From Sophora flavescens (lineage: Eukaryota > Streptophyta > Magnoliopsida > Fabales > Fabaceae), in NCBI GenBank assembly GCA_030762895.1, contig JAUPTC010000020.1, positions 806,001-870,000 of the forward strand: a stretch of 64,000 nt of DNA, written 5' to 3'. The position numbers and the translations under genes are program-made. Under the pieces are notes generated by a model. It had not been told where the DNA came from. It ran no database searches and saw nothing but the letters and a program-made list of their open reading frames with translations. This document shows positions 8,906 to 20,700 of the stretch, piece after piece (position 1 is the first letter of the stretch; each line of letters begins with the position of its first letter).

Positions 8906-9330
8906 TCGAGCTTTGAGGCTCACTACATCTTTATTTTTTTTTCGAGCTCTGAGGCTCACTGCATTGTATTTTCGAGCTCTGAGGCTCACTGCATTTTATC
9001 TTCGAGCTCTGAGGCTCACTGTATTTTATCTTCGAGCTCTGAGGCTCGCTGCATTTTTATTTTCGAGCTCTAAGGCTCATTGTAATTTTATTTTCAAGCT
9101 TTGAGGCTCGCTGCATCTTTATTTTTTCGAGTTCTAAGGCTCAATGCGTTTTATCTTCGAGCTCTGAGGCTCGCTGCAATTTTATTTTCAAGCTCTGAGG
9201 CTCACTGCATTTTTATTTTCGAGCTCTGAGGCTCACTGCAATTTTATTTTCGAGCTGAGGCTCAATGCATCTTTATTTCTTCGAGCTCTGAAGCTCACTG
9301 CATCTGACCTCTGAGGCTCACAGCAATTTT
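8906..9330 (+). repeat. 30-bp minisatellite, second block (GAGCTCTGAGGCTC type)
   Basis: About 13-14 copies of TTCGAGCTCTGAGGCTCACT followed by GCATTTTTATT, with a period near 30 bp and one-base variants (CTAAGG/CTGAGG). It is the same family as 8398-8620 but mostly carries G where that block has A. The array decays at about 9300. Confidence 0.8.
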
Positions 9331-9438
9331 ATTTTCAAACCTCCTCACAGACAAAAAATGTGTTCATCTTTCTTTACTTGTTCATTACTACAATACAAGA
9401 AAAGTCACGACTAATCATGTCTAGAGTATGCAACAAGT

Positions 9439-9446
9439 AAAGAGGG
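9439..9446 (+). promoter_or_regulatory. Polypurine tract of the Tat element
   Basis: AAAGAGGG, four bases upstream of the LTR start TGTGAACACC at 9451. The position fits the plus-strand primer site for reverse transcription. Confidence 0.6.
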
Positions 9447-9582
9447 CAACTGTGAACACCCATTTTTGTCCGTCTTTTATTTTTATGATATTATGCTTCA
9501 AGGAGACTGATAATAGTAATAAAGAGAGAAAGAAGAAAAAGAAAATAATAAAGAAAGGAAGTGGGCTCATAATCAATTTGCT

Positions 9583-10300
9583 GTTGGACGGAGTGGTCTC
9601 GTCCAGTGCATTGGACTTGCTGTTGGACGCGGTCCAGGCCATTCCATTGGACTTGCTGTTGGACGCGGTCCGGGCAAGTCCATTGCATTGGACTTGCTTG
9701 TGGACGGGGTATTCCCGTCCAGTCCATTGCATTTACCAATGGACGGGGTGGCCCCGTCCAGTCATTGCATTTGCCAAATGGACGGGTGGCCCCGTCCAAT
9801 CATTGCATTTGCCAATGGACGGGGTGGTCCCGTCCAGTCCCTAGCCCTTGCCAATGGACGGGGTGGTCCTGTCCAATCACTGCACTTGCCAATGGATGGG
9901 GTGGCCCCGTCCAGTCCATTGCTTTGCACGTGCTGATGGACAGGGTGGTCCCGTCCATTTCTTTGCGCTTGCTGATGGATGGGGTGGTCCCCGTCCATTG
10001 CTTTTGCCGTCTTTGATGGACGGGGTGGTCCCGTTCATTGTTTTGCATTGGGCGATGGACGGGGTGGTCCCGTCCATTGCTTTGCACTTGCTGATCGACG
10101 GGGTGGTCCCGTCCATTGCTTTACACGTGCTAATGGAAGGGGTCGTCCCGTCCATTGCTTTGCACTTACTTTTGGACGGGGTAGCCCCGTCGAGTCCACT
10201 ACAATTATCTTTTCTTGTTGGACGAGGAGGTCCGTCCAGTGTATATCTACTTTTGCATATCTAATTTTCTGTTGGGACGAAGAGATTCCGTCCACTGCAA
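9583..10300 (+). repeat. 39-41-bp hairpin minisatellite inside the LTR
   Basis: About 18 units of the pattern GGACGGGGTGGCCCCGTCC followed by a 20-bp spacer like ATTGCTTTGCACTTGCTGAT. The best units form a perfect 8-bp stem with a 3-nt loop (for example 9741-9759). Others have TCCC, giving one wobble. The first units (9585-9702) and the last two are diverged, the last (near 10274) resembling the GGACGAA type of the 3' UTR array. Open frames through the block on both strands arise from the repeat period and are not genes. Confidence 0.85.
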
Positions 10301-10820
10301 TTTTATTTTCAAGCTGAAGGCTAAAGAATAAAGAAAGAAGAAGAAGAAGGTAATGAAGAGAGGACGAAGAAAAGAAGGAGAAGAGGACAACCAACAAAAA
10401 GGGAAAGAGATTGAGTTACTTCTCCTAACCCTAAAAATATCTTAGACATCAGACAAGACCTTTTTTCCTCCTCCACCCATTGGTCCTTCCTCTTCCTCAT
10501 TCCCCCCCTCATCTTAACCTAGCAGCCCTACTCCTAACCCTAAAAAGCCATCATACACATCAGGCAAAACCCCCATCTCCTTCTCTTTTCAAGCATGCAA
10601 CCCTCATATCAAATCACCTCCTTTCCACTGCTCACGCCGTCCCCATCTGAACACACGCTATTGCTGCTCACACCACCCCCATCCGAACACACGCTATTGC
10701 TGTTCACGCCACCCCCATCTGAACACACGCCATTGCTGCTCAGAACCGCCCAAGCCTTGTATTTCGTACAAACCGACCTTGAAGCCAATGGAGAATAAGC
10801 AAGAAGCCCTCTCCTCTGTC
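10301..10820 (+). other. LTR U3 segment with polypurine/polypyrimidine tracts
   Basis: Purine-rich (10321-10400) then pyrimidine-rich (10455-10600) sequence. A short triplicated element CATCTGAACACACGC-type (about 10648-10730, period near 36 bp) precedes the promoter. Open frames here are compositional. No protein family is recognised. Confidence 0.5.
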
Positions 10821-10827
10821 TATAAAA
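10821..10827 (+). promoter_or_regulatory. TATA box of the Tat LTR
   Basis: TATAAAA preceded by a CT-rich segment and followed by a purine-rich leader, in the middle of the LTR where the U3/R boundary is expected. The transcription start would be about 30 bp downstream. Confidence 0.6.
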
Positions 10828-13032
10828 GGAGAGGAAAAAGAGGAGAAAAGGGGGGGACGGATTTTTTCCGGGGAAAGGACTTATGGTCTGATATTTCCGG
10901 TGTGAGAAAAGAAAAAAAGAGAGAGAGAGATTTGTATCTAACGTTTTCTTTGTAAGGACGAGAGATTAGAGATCTGAGTTTCCTTTTCTCTTCCCTATTA
11001 CTAGAGTGGTTAAGAAGGAAGAGCTGAAGGGGCCAGTAAGATTGAATGTAAAGACTTCGATCTTGAAATCTTATCACTGAGAATAAACAAAATCACTCTT
11101 ATTCTGCTCTCATTTGGTAACCCTTGTTCTCTTTGTTGATATTATTTCAATAAGTTTCTCGTGACATTCTTATTTTTCTATGCCACCACTCACTGAATAA
11201 GTTAGCAAAAAGTTTCATTTCTACGTTTCATTTCTGTCCTATTTTCAAGAAGTAAAATCGTTTATTTTACATAAAAATAGAGGATGATCACTTGATCAAA
11301 ACAATCTTCTTGGGTTGCCCTATGACAAGTGTCATGTTCAACCCTTCAGGTTTAAAGGTTGCTCTGTGGACTTATGTGCCATGTTCAACCTCACATAGGT
11401 TCAATCAAAAATTTCACAACTGAGGATGTTTCTTTCTTGAAAGACGATTCTTGGGTAAAACAAATATCTTCAAAGTTATTAATAATTTATACAACTAATT
11501 TTGGGTAACCACTTTGTGGATGTTCTAGGGTGCCGTGGGGTTAAGTCTCCCGAACCTAAAGCTTTTTTTATAAAGGGTTTCCAACTTCCCAGAAATTAAA
11601 TAAAGTTGGTGGCGACTCCATGTTTTCTCTCTAAGAGGAAAACCTAGTCGTTTTTTCTTGGTCGTAACAACAGCAAGAACACACAAATCCGATACTTGTA
11701 GCTCTAGTTATGCTCTGCGCAAGGCAACAAGGTCAGGATGAGTGAAAAATCCGAAAATTAACAATGTTTATCAATTAAGCCCAATAATGTAAAAGCAAAA
11801 ACAATGATGGTAAAAGTTTTCTAATTTCCGTCTCTCTCTGGCTTTTACGACTGTAAACTGCTATTTATGCTTATTAATCCTAACCTAACCCTAGATCAAA
11901 TTAAGTGCCTCTGAATAAGCTTTCTAGCAAGGTATCATATGCCTTAATTGGGCTTAAGATGAGTAAGTTAGTTCCATTTAAGTGAAGGAACATCATGGAC
12001 TGCGCACTGATCCGTGCCATAGAACTCGGGACCCATTTTAGCCTTGATTTTGGCCTAATTTGACAATTCTTGTGACACCTGAAATTGTAGGTCTCTTCCT
12101 TATCTTTCTAGGGACAACAAGATCACCAAAATCCGATATCTGTAGCTCTAGTTATGCTCTGCGCAAGGCAACAAGGTCAGGATGAGTGAAAAATCCGAAA
12201 ATTAACAATGTTTAGCAATTAAGCCCATTAATGTAAAAGTAAAAACAATGATTGTAAAAGTTGTATAATTTCCGGTTATCTCTGGCTTGTGCGGCTGTAA
12301 ACTGCTATTTATCATTATTAATCCTGACCTAACCGAAGACCAAATTAAGGGCCTCTGAATAAGCGCTCCAACAAGGTATCATATGCCTTAATTGGGCTTA
12401 AGATGAGTAAGTTAGGCCCATTTAAGTGAAGGAACATCATGGACTGCGCACTGATCCGTGCTAGAGAACTCAGGACCCAATTTAGCCTTGATTTTAGCGT
12501 AATTTGATAATTCTTGTGAAAGCTGAAATTGTAGGTCTCTTCCTTATCTTTCTAGGGATAGCAAGATCACCAAAATCCGATATATGTAGCTCTAGTTATG
12601 CTCTGCGCATGGCAACAAGGTCAGGATGAGTGAAAAATCCGAAAATTAACAATGTTTAGCAATTAAGCCCAATAATGTAAAAGCAAAAACAATGATTGTA
12701 AAAGTTGTCTAATTTTCATCTCTCTCTTGCTTGGGCGGCTGTAAACTGCTATTTATGCTTAGTAACCCTGACCTAACCATAGACCAAATTAAGGGCCTCC
12801 GAATAAGCTTTCCAACAAGGTATCATATGCCTTATTTGGGCTTAAGATGAGTAAGTTATGCCCATTTAAGTGAAGGACCATCATGGACTGCGCACTGATC
12901 CGTGCTAGAGAACTCGGGACCCAATTTAGCCTTGATTTTGGCCTAATTTAAAAATTCTTGTGAAAATTGAAATTGTAGGTCTCTTCCTTATCTTTCTAGG
13001 GACAACAAGATCACCAAAATCCGGTATCTGTA

Positions 13033-15694
13033 GCTCTAGTTATGCTCTGCGAATGGCTACAAGGTCAGGATGAGTGAAAAATAAGAAAATTAACAATGTT
13101 TAGCAATTAAGCCCATTAATGTAAAAGTAAAAACAATGATTGTAAAAGTTGTCTAATTTCCGTCTCTCTGGCTTGTACGGCTGTAAACTGCTATTTATGC
13201 TTTTTAATCCTGACCTATCCCTAGACCAAATTAAGGGCCTCTGAATAAGCCTTCCAACAAGGTATCATATGCCTTATTTGGGCATAAGATGAGTAAGTTA
13301 AGCCCATTTAAGTGAAGGAACCTCATGGATTGCGCACTTATCCGTGCTAGAGAACTCCGGACCATTTTAGCCTTGATTTTGGCCTAATTTGATAATTCTT
13401 GTGAAATCTGAAATTGTTGGTCTCTTCCTTATCTTTCTAGGGACAGCAAGATCACAAAAATCCGATATCTGTAGCTCTAGTTATGCTCTGCGTAAGGCAA
13501 CATGGTCAGGATGAATGAAAAATCTGAAAATTAACAATGTTTAGCAATTAAGCCCAATAATGAAAAAGCAAAAACAATGATTGTAAAAGTTGTCTAATTT
13601 TCGTCTCTCTCTGGCTTGGGCGGCTGTAAACTGCTATTTATGCTTATTAACCCTGACCTAATCCTAGACCAAATTAATTACCTCTGAATAAGCTTTCCAA
13701 CAAGGTATCATATGCCCTAATTGGGCTTAAGATGAGTAAGTTAGGCCCATTTAAGGGAAGGAACATCATGGACTGCGTACTGATCCGCGCCACAGAACTC
13801 GGGAACCAATTTAGCCTTGATTTAGGCCTAATTTGACAATTCTTGTAAAACCTGAAATTGTAGGTCTCTTCCTTATCTTTCTAGGGACAGCAAGATCACC
13901 AAAATCCGATATTTGTAGCTCTAGTTATTCCCTGCGCAAGGCAACAAAGTCAGGATGAGTGAAAAATCCGAAAATTAACAATGTTTAGAAATTAAGCCCA
14001 TTAATGTAAAAGTAAAAACGATGATTGTAAAAGTTGTCTAATTTCTGTCTCTCTCTGGCTTGTACGGCTGTAAACTGCTATTTATGCTTTTTAATCATGA
14101 CCTATCCCTAGATCAAATTAAGGGCCTCTGAATAAGCCTTCCAACAAGGTATCATATGCCTTATTTGGGCTTAAGATGAGTAAGTTACGCCCATTTAAGT
14201 GAAGGAACCTCATGGACTGCACATTTATCCGTGCTAGAGAACTCCGGACCCAATTTAGCCTTGACTTTGACCTAATTTGATAATTCTTGTGAAATCTGAA
14301 ATTGTAGGTCTCTTCCTTATCTATCTAGGGTCAGCAAGATCACAAAAATCCGATATCTGTAGCTCTAGTTATGCTCTGCGTAAGGCAACAAGGTCAGGAT
14401 GAATGAAAAATCCGAAAATTAACAATGTTTAGCAATTAAGCCCAATAATGTAAAAGCAAAAACAATGATTGTAAAAGTTGTCTAATTTTCGTCTCTCTCT
14501 GGCTTGGGCGACTGTAAATTGCTATTTATGCTTATTAACCCTGACCTAATCCTAGACCAAATTAAGTACCTCTGAATAAGTTTTCCAACAAGGTATCATA
14601 TGCCTTAATTGGGCTGAAGATGAGTAAGTTAGGCCCATTTAAGGGAAGGAACATCATGGACTGCGCACTGATCCGCGCCACAGAACTCGGGAACCAATTT
14701 AGCCTTGATTTAGGCCTAATTTGACAATTCTTGTGAAACCTGAAATTGTAGGTCTCTTCCTTATCTTTCTAGGGACAGCAAGATCACCAAAATCCGATAT
14801 TTGTAGCTCTAGTTATTCCCTGCGCAAGGCAACAAAGTCAGGATTAGTGAAAAATCCGAAAATTAACAATGTTTAGAAATTAAGCCCATTAATGTAAAAG
14901 TAAAAATGATGATTGTAAAAGTTGTCTAATTTCTGTCTCTCTCTGGCTTGTACGGCTGTAAACTGCTATTTATGCTTTTTAATCCTGACCTATCCATAGA
15001 CCAAATTAAGGGCCTCTGAATAAGCCTTCCAACAAGGTATCATATGCCTTATTTGGGCTTAAGATGAGTAAGTTACGCCCATTTAAGTGAAGGAACCTCA
15101 TGGACTGCACATTTATCCATGCTAGAGAACTCGGGACCCAATTTAGCCTTGACTTTGACCTAATTTGACAATTCTTGTGAGACCTAAAATTGTAGGTATC
15201 TTCCTTATCTTTCTAGGGACAGCAAGATCACCAAAATCCGATATCTGTAGCTCTAGTTATGCCCTGCGCAAGGCAACAAGGTCAGGATGAGTGAAAAATC
15301 CGAAAATTAACAATGTTTAGCAATTAAGCCCAATAATGTGAAAGCAAAAATAATGATTGTAAAAGTTGTCTAATTTTCGTCTCTCTCTGGCTTGTGCGCC
15401 TGTAAACTGCTATTTATGCTTATTGATCCTGACCTAACCCTAGACCAAACTAAGGGCCTCTGAATAAGCTTTCCAACAAGGAATCGTAAGCATTAATTGG
15501 GCTTAAGATGAGTAAGTCAGGCCCATTTAAGTGAAGGACCATCATGGACCGCGCACTGATCCGTGCCAGAGAACTCGGGACCCAATTTAGCCTTGATTTT
15601 GGCCTAATTTGACAATTCATGTGTCACCTGAAATTGTAGGCCTCTTCCTTATCTTTCTAGGGACAGCAAGATCACCAAAATCCGATATTTGTAG
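13033..15694 (+). repeat. Dimeric (888-bp) higher-order pattern in the satellite
   Basis: Alternating monomer types. Those starting at 13033, 13918 and 14806 share GTACGGCTGTAAACTGC and TGACCTATCC variants. Those starting at 13474 and 14362 share CTAATCCTAGACC-type variants and a TTGGGCG/TGGGCG variant in place of TTGTGCG. Two neighbours, 13918 and 14806, also share CTAGTTATTCCCTG, at exactly 888 bp spacing. This indicates local amplification of a two-monomer unit. Confidence 0.75.
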
Positions 15695-17722
15695 CTCTAG
15701 TTATGCCCTGCGCAAGGCAACAAGGTCAGGATGAGAGAAAAATCCGACAATTAACAATGTTTAGCAATTAAGCCCATTAATGTAAAAGTAAAAACAATGA
15801 TTGTAAAAGTTGTCTAATTTCCGTCTCTCTCTGGCTTGTACGGCTGTAAACTGCTATTTATGCTTTTTAATCCTGACCTATCCCTAGACCAAATTAAGGG
15901 CCTCTGAATAAGCCTTCCAACAAGGTATCATATGCCTTATTTGGGCTTAAGATGAGTAAGTTATGCCCATTTAAGTGAAGGAACCTCATGGACTGCGCAC
16001 TGATCCGTGCCAGAGAACTCAGGACCCAATTTAGCCTTGATTTTGGCCTAATTTGACAATTCTTGTGAAACCTGAAATTGTAGGTCTCTTCCTTATGTTT
16101 CTAGGGACAGCAAGATCACCAAAATCCGATATCTGTAGCTCTAGTTATGATCTAAGCAAGGCACCAAGGTCAGGATGAATGAAAAATCCGAAAATTAACA
16201 ATGTTTAGCAATTAAGCCCAATAATGTAAAAGCAAAAACAATGATTGTAAAAGTTGTCTAATTTTGTTCTCTCTCTGGCTTGGGCGGCTGTAAATTGCTA
16301 TTTATGCTTATTAACCCTGACCTAATCCTAGACCAAATTAAGTACCTCTGAATAAGTTTTCCAACAAGGTATCATATGCCTTAATTGGGCTTAAGATGAG
16401 TAAGTTAGGCCCATTTAAGGGAAGGAACATCATGGACTGCGCACTAGTCCGTGCCAGAGAACTCGGGACTCAATTTAGATGATTTAGGCCTAATTTGACA
16501 ATTCATGTGAAACCTGAAATTGTAGGTCTCTTCGTTATCTTTCTAGGGACAGCAAGATCACCAAAATCCGATATTTGTAGCTCAAGTTATGCCCTGCGCA
16601 AGGCAACAAGGTCAGGATGAGTGAAAAATCCGAAATTAACAATGTTTAGCAATTAAGCCCAATAATGTAAAAGCAAAAACAATGCTTGTAAAAGTGGTCT
16701 AATTTACGTCTCTCTCTGGCTTGTGCGGCTGTAAGCTGCAATTTATGCTTATTAATCCTTACCTAACCCTAGACCAAATTAAGGGCCTCTGAATAAGCTT
16801 TCCAACATGGTATCATATGCATTAATTGGGCTTAAGATGAGTAAGTTAGGCCCTTTTAAGTGAAGGAACATCATGGACTGCGCACTAATCCGCGCCAGAG
16901 AACTTGGGACCCAATTTAGCCTTGATTTTGGCCTAATTTGACAATTCTTGTGAAACCTGAAATTGTAGGTCTCTTGCTTATCTTTCTAGGGACAGCAAGA
17001 TCACCAAAATTTGATAACTGTAGCTCTAGTTATGCTCTGCGCAAGGTAACAAGGTCAGGATGAGTGAAAAATCCGAAAATTAACAATGTTTAGCAATTAA
17101 GCCCAATAATGTGAAAGCAAAAATAATGATTGTAAAAGTTGTCTAATTTGCGTCTCTCTCTGGCTTGTGCGGCTGTAAACTTCTATTGATGCTTATTAAT
17201 CATGACCTAACCCTAGACCAAATTAAGGGCCTCTGAATAAGCTTTCCAACAAGGTATCATAAGCAATAATTGAGCTTAAGATGAGTAAGTTAGGCCCATT
17301 TAAGGGAAGGAACATCATGGACTGCACACTGATCCGCGCCAGAGAACTCGGGACCCAATTTAGCCTTGAATTAGGCCTAATTTTACAATTCTTGTGAAAC
17401 CTAAAACTGTAGGTCTCTTCCTTATCTTTCTAGGGACAGCAAGATCACCAAAATCCGATATTTGTAGCTCTAGTTATGCCCTGTGCAAGGCAACAAGTTC
17501 AGGATGAGTGAAAAATCCGAAATTAACAATGTTTAGCAATTAAGCCCAATAATGTGAAAGCAAAAATAATGATTGTAAAAGTTGTCTAATTTGCGTCTCT
17601 CTCTGGCTTGTGCGGCTGTAAACTTCTATTGATGCTTATTAATCATGACCTAACCCTAGACCAAATTAAGGGCCTCTGAATAAGCTTTCCAACAAGGTAT
17701 CATAAGCAATAATTGAGCTTAA

Positions 17723-20700
17723 GATGAGAAAGTTAGGCCCTTTTAAGTGAAGGAACATCATGGACTGCGCACTGATCCGCGCCAGAGAACTCAGGACCCA
17801 ATTTATCCTTGATTTTTCCTAATTTGACAATTCTTGTGAAACCTGAAATTGTAGGTCTCTTCCTTATCTTTCTAGGGACAGCAAGATCACCAAAATCCGA
17901 TAACTGTAGCTCTAGTTATGCTCTGCGCAAGGCAACAAGGTCAGGATTAGTGAAAAATCCAAAAATTAACAATGTTTAGAAATTAAGCCCAATAATGTGA
18001 AAGCAAAAATAATGATTGTAAAAGTTGTCTAATTTCCGTCTCTCTCTGGCTTGTGCGGCTGTAAACTGCTATTTATGTTTTTTAATCCTGACCTAACCCT
18101 ACACCAAATTGAGGGCCTCCGAATAAGTTTTACAACAACGTATCATATGCCTTAATTGGGCTTAAGATGTGTAAGTTAGGCCCATTAAAGTGAAGGAACA
18201 TCTTGGACTGCGCACTGATTCATGCCAGAGAACAAAGGACCCAATTTAGCCTTGATTTTGGCCCAATTTGACAATTCTTGAGAAACCTGAAATTGTAGGT
18301 CTCTTCCTTATCTTTCTAGGGACAGCAAGGTCACCAGAATCCGATATCTGTAGCTCTAGTTATGCTCTGCGAAAGGCAACAAGGTCAGGTTGAGTGAAAT
18401 ATCCGAAAATTAACAATGTTTAACAATTAAGCCCATTTAAGCCCAATAATGTAAAAGTAAAAACAACGATTATAAAAGTAATTTCAGTCTCTCTCTGGCT
18501 TGTGCGGCTATAAACTGCTATTTATGCTTTTTAATCCCGACCTAACCCTAGACCAAATTAAAGGCCTCTGAATAAGCTTTCCAACAAGGTATCATAAGCC
18601 TTAATTGGGCTTAATATGAGTAAGTTGGGCCCTTTCAAGTGAAGGAACATCATGGACCGCGGACTGATCCGTGCCAGAGAACTCGGGACCCCATTTAGCC
18701 TTGATTTTGGCCTAATTTGACAATTTATGTGCATCATGAAATTGTAGGTCTCTTCCTTATCTTTCTAGGGACAACAAGGTCACCAGAATCCGATATCTGT
18801 AGCTCTAGTTATACTCTGCGCAAGGCAACAAGGTCAGGTTGAGTGAAATATCCGAAAATTAACCAGGTTTAGCAATTAAGCCCAATTAAGCCCAATAATG
18901 TAAAAGAAAAAACAATGATTGTAAAATTAATTTCGGTCTCTCTCTGGCTTGTGCGGCTGTAAACTGCTATTTATGCTTTTTAATCTTGACCTAACCCTAG
19001 ACCAAATTGAGGGCCTCTGAATAAGTTTTACAACAACGTATCATATGCCTTAATTGGGCTTAAAATGAGTAACTTAGGCCCATTAAAGTGATGGAACATC
19101 ATGTACTGCGCACTGATTCGTGCCAGAGAACACGGGACTTAATTTAGCCATGATTTTTGCCTAATTTGACAATTCTTGAGAAACTTGAAATTGTAGGTCT
19201 CTTCCTTATCTTTCTAGGGACAGCAAGGTCACCAGAATCCGATATCTGTAGCTCTAGTTATGCTCTGCGCAAGGCAACAAGGTCAGGTTGAGTGAAATCT
19301 CCGAAAATTAACAATGTTTAGCAATTAAGCCCAATAATGTAAAAGTAAAAACAATGATTGTAAAATTAATTTCCGTCTCTCTCTGGCTATTACGGCTGTA
19401 AACTGCTATTTATGCTTATTAATCCTGACCTAACCCTCGACCAAATTAAGGGCCTCTGAATAAGCTTTCCAACAAGGTATCATATGCCTTAATTGGGCTT
19501 AAAATGAGTAAGTTAGGCCCATATAAGTGAAGGAACATCATGGACTGCGCACTGATCCATGCCAGAGAACTCGGGACCCAATTTAGCCTTGATTTTGGAG
19601 TAATTTGAAAATTCATGTAAACCTGAAATTGTAGGTCTCTTCCTTATCTTTCTAGGGACAGCAAGATCACCAAAATCTGAAATTTGTAGCTCTAGTTATG
19701 TTCTGCGCAAGGAAACAAGGTCAGGATGAGTGAAAAATCCGAAAATTAACAATGTTTAGCAATTAAGCCCAATAATGTAAAAGCAAAAACAATGATTGTA
19801 AAAGTTGTCTAATTTCTGTCTCTCTCTAGCTTGTGCGGTACAGAAACTGCTATTTATGCTTTTTAATCCTGACCTAACCCTAGACCAAATTGAGGGCCTC
19901 TGAATAAGTTTTACAACAATGGTATCATAAGCCTTAATTGGGCTTAAGATGAGTAAGTTAGCCCATTAAAGTGAAGGAAGACCATGGACTACGCACTGAT
20001 TCGCGCCAGAGAACACGGGACCCAATTTAGCCTTGATATTGGCCTAATTTGAGAATTCTTGAGAAACCTGAAATTGTAGGTCTATTCCTTATCTTTCTAG
20101 GTACAACAAGGTCACCTAAATCCGATATCTGTAGCTCTAGTTATGCTCTGCGCAAGGCAACAAGGTCAGGTTGAGTGAAATATCCGAAAATTAACAGTGT
20201 TTAGCAATTAAGCCCAATTAAGCCCAATAATGTAAAAGTAAAAACAATGATTGTAAAAGTAATTTTGGTCTCTCTCTGGCTTGTGCCGCTGTAAACTGCT
20301 ATTTATGCTTATTAATCCTGACCTAACCCTAGAACAAATTAAGGGCCTCTGAATAAGCTTTCCAACAAGGTATCATATGCCATAATTGGTCTTAAGATGA
20401 GTTAGTTAGGCCCATTTAAGTGAAGGAACATCATGGACCGTGCACTGATCCGCGCCAGAGAACTTGGGACCCAATTTAGCCTTTATTTTGGCCTAATTTG
20501 ACAATCCTTGTGACAACTGAAATTGTAGGTCTCTTCCTAGTCTTGCTAGGGACAGCAAGATCACCAAAATCCGATATCTGTAGCTCTACTTATGCTCTGC
20601 GCAAGGCAACAAGGTCAGGATGAGATAAATATCCGAAAATTAACAATGTTTAGCAATTAAGCCCAATTAAGCCCAATAATGTAAAAGCAAAAACAATGAT

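Larger units (their letters stand above)
3136..11669 (+). mobile_element. 5'-truncated Tat/Ogre-lineage Ty3/gypsy LTR retrotransposon
   Basis: The domain order is protease C-terminus, G-patch, predicted intron, reverse transcriptase, RNase H, a second RNase H-like domain and integrase, followed by a long repeat-rich 3' UTR, a purine tract and an LTR. The intron between protease and RT and the duplicated RNase H are hallmarks of the Tat/Ogre lineage. The 5' LTR, gag and the catalytic half of protease are missing because a CACTA end lies at 3135. The pol region carries roughly ten nonsense or frameshift lesions, so it is dead and old. The right end (CGTAACA at 11663-11669) abuts satellite sequence, showing insertion into the satellite array. 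Confidence 0.88.
9451..11669 (+). repeat. 3' LTR of the Tat/Ogre-lineage element (about 2.2 kb)
   Basis: It starts TGTGAACACCCATTTTTG after a polypurine tract and ends CGTAACA. The next bases (ACAGCAAG from 11670) match the satellite consensus GGGACAGCAAGATCACC, which fixes the right border. It contains a hairpin minisatellite (9583-10300), a TATAAAA box (10821), a purine/pyrimidine-rich leader, an AATAAA (11599-11604) and the GGTGGCGACTCC motif near the end that is common in this lineage. The partner LTR is not in the window, so age cannot be estimated from an LTR pair. Confidence 0.8.

Noticed and set aside
8630..9104. Open frames rich in Phe/Ser/Leu over the 3' UTR minisatellites
   Set aside because: Periodic translation of 30-bp and 40-bp units. 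No protein family, and the location is after the pol stop codon.
9428..10397. Overlapping open frames of 80-138 codons on both strands with Trp/Gly/Pro-rich repeats
   Set aside because: They arise from the 39-41-bp minisatellite, whose GC-rich unit lacks stops in several frames. Both strands and several frames are open at once.
10820..11077. Minus-strand open frame over the Tat LTR leader
   Set aside because: Lies across the predicted promoter and leader of the LTR, low complexity, no family.
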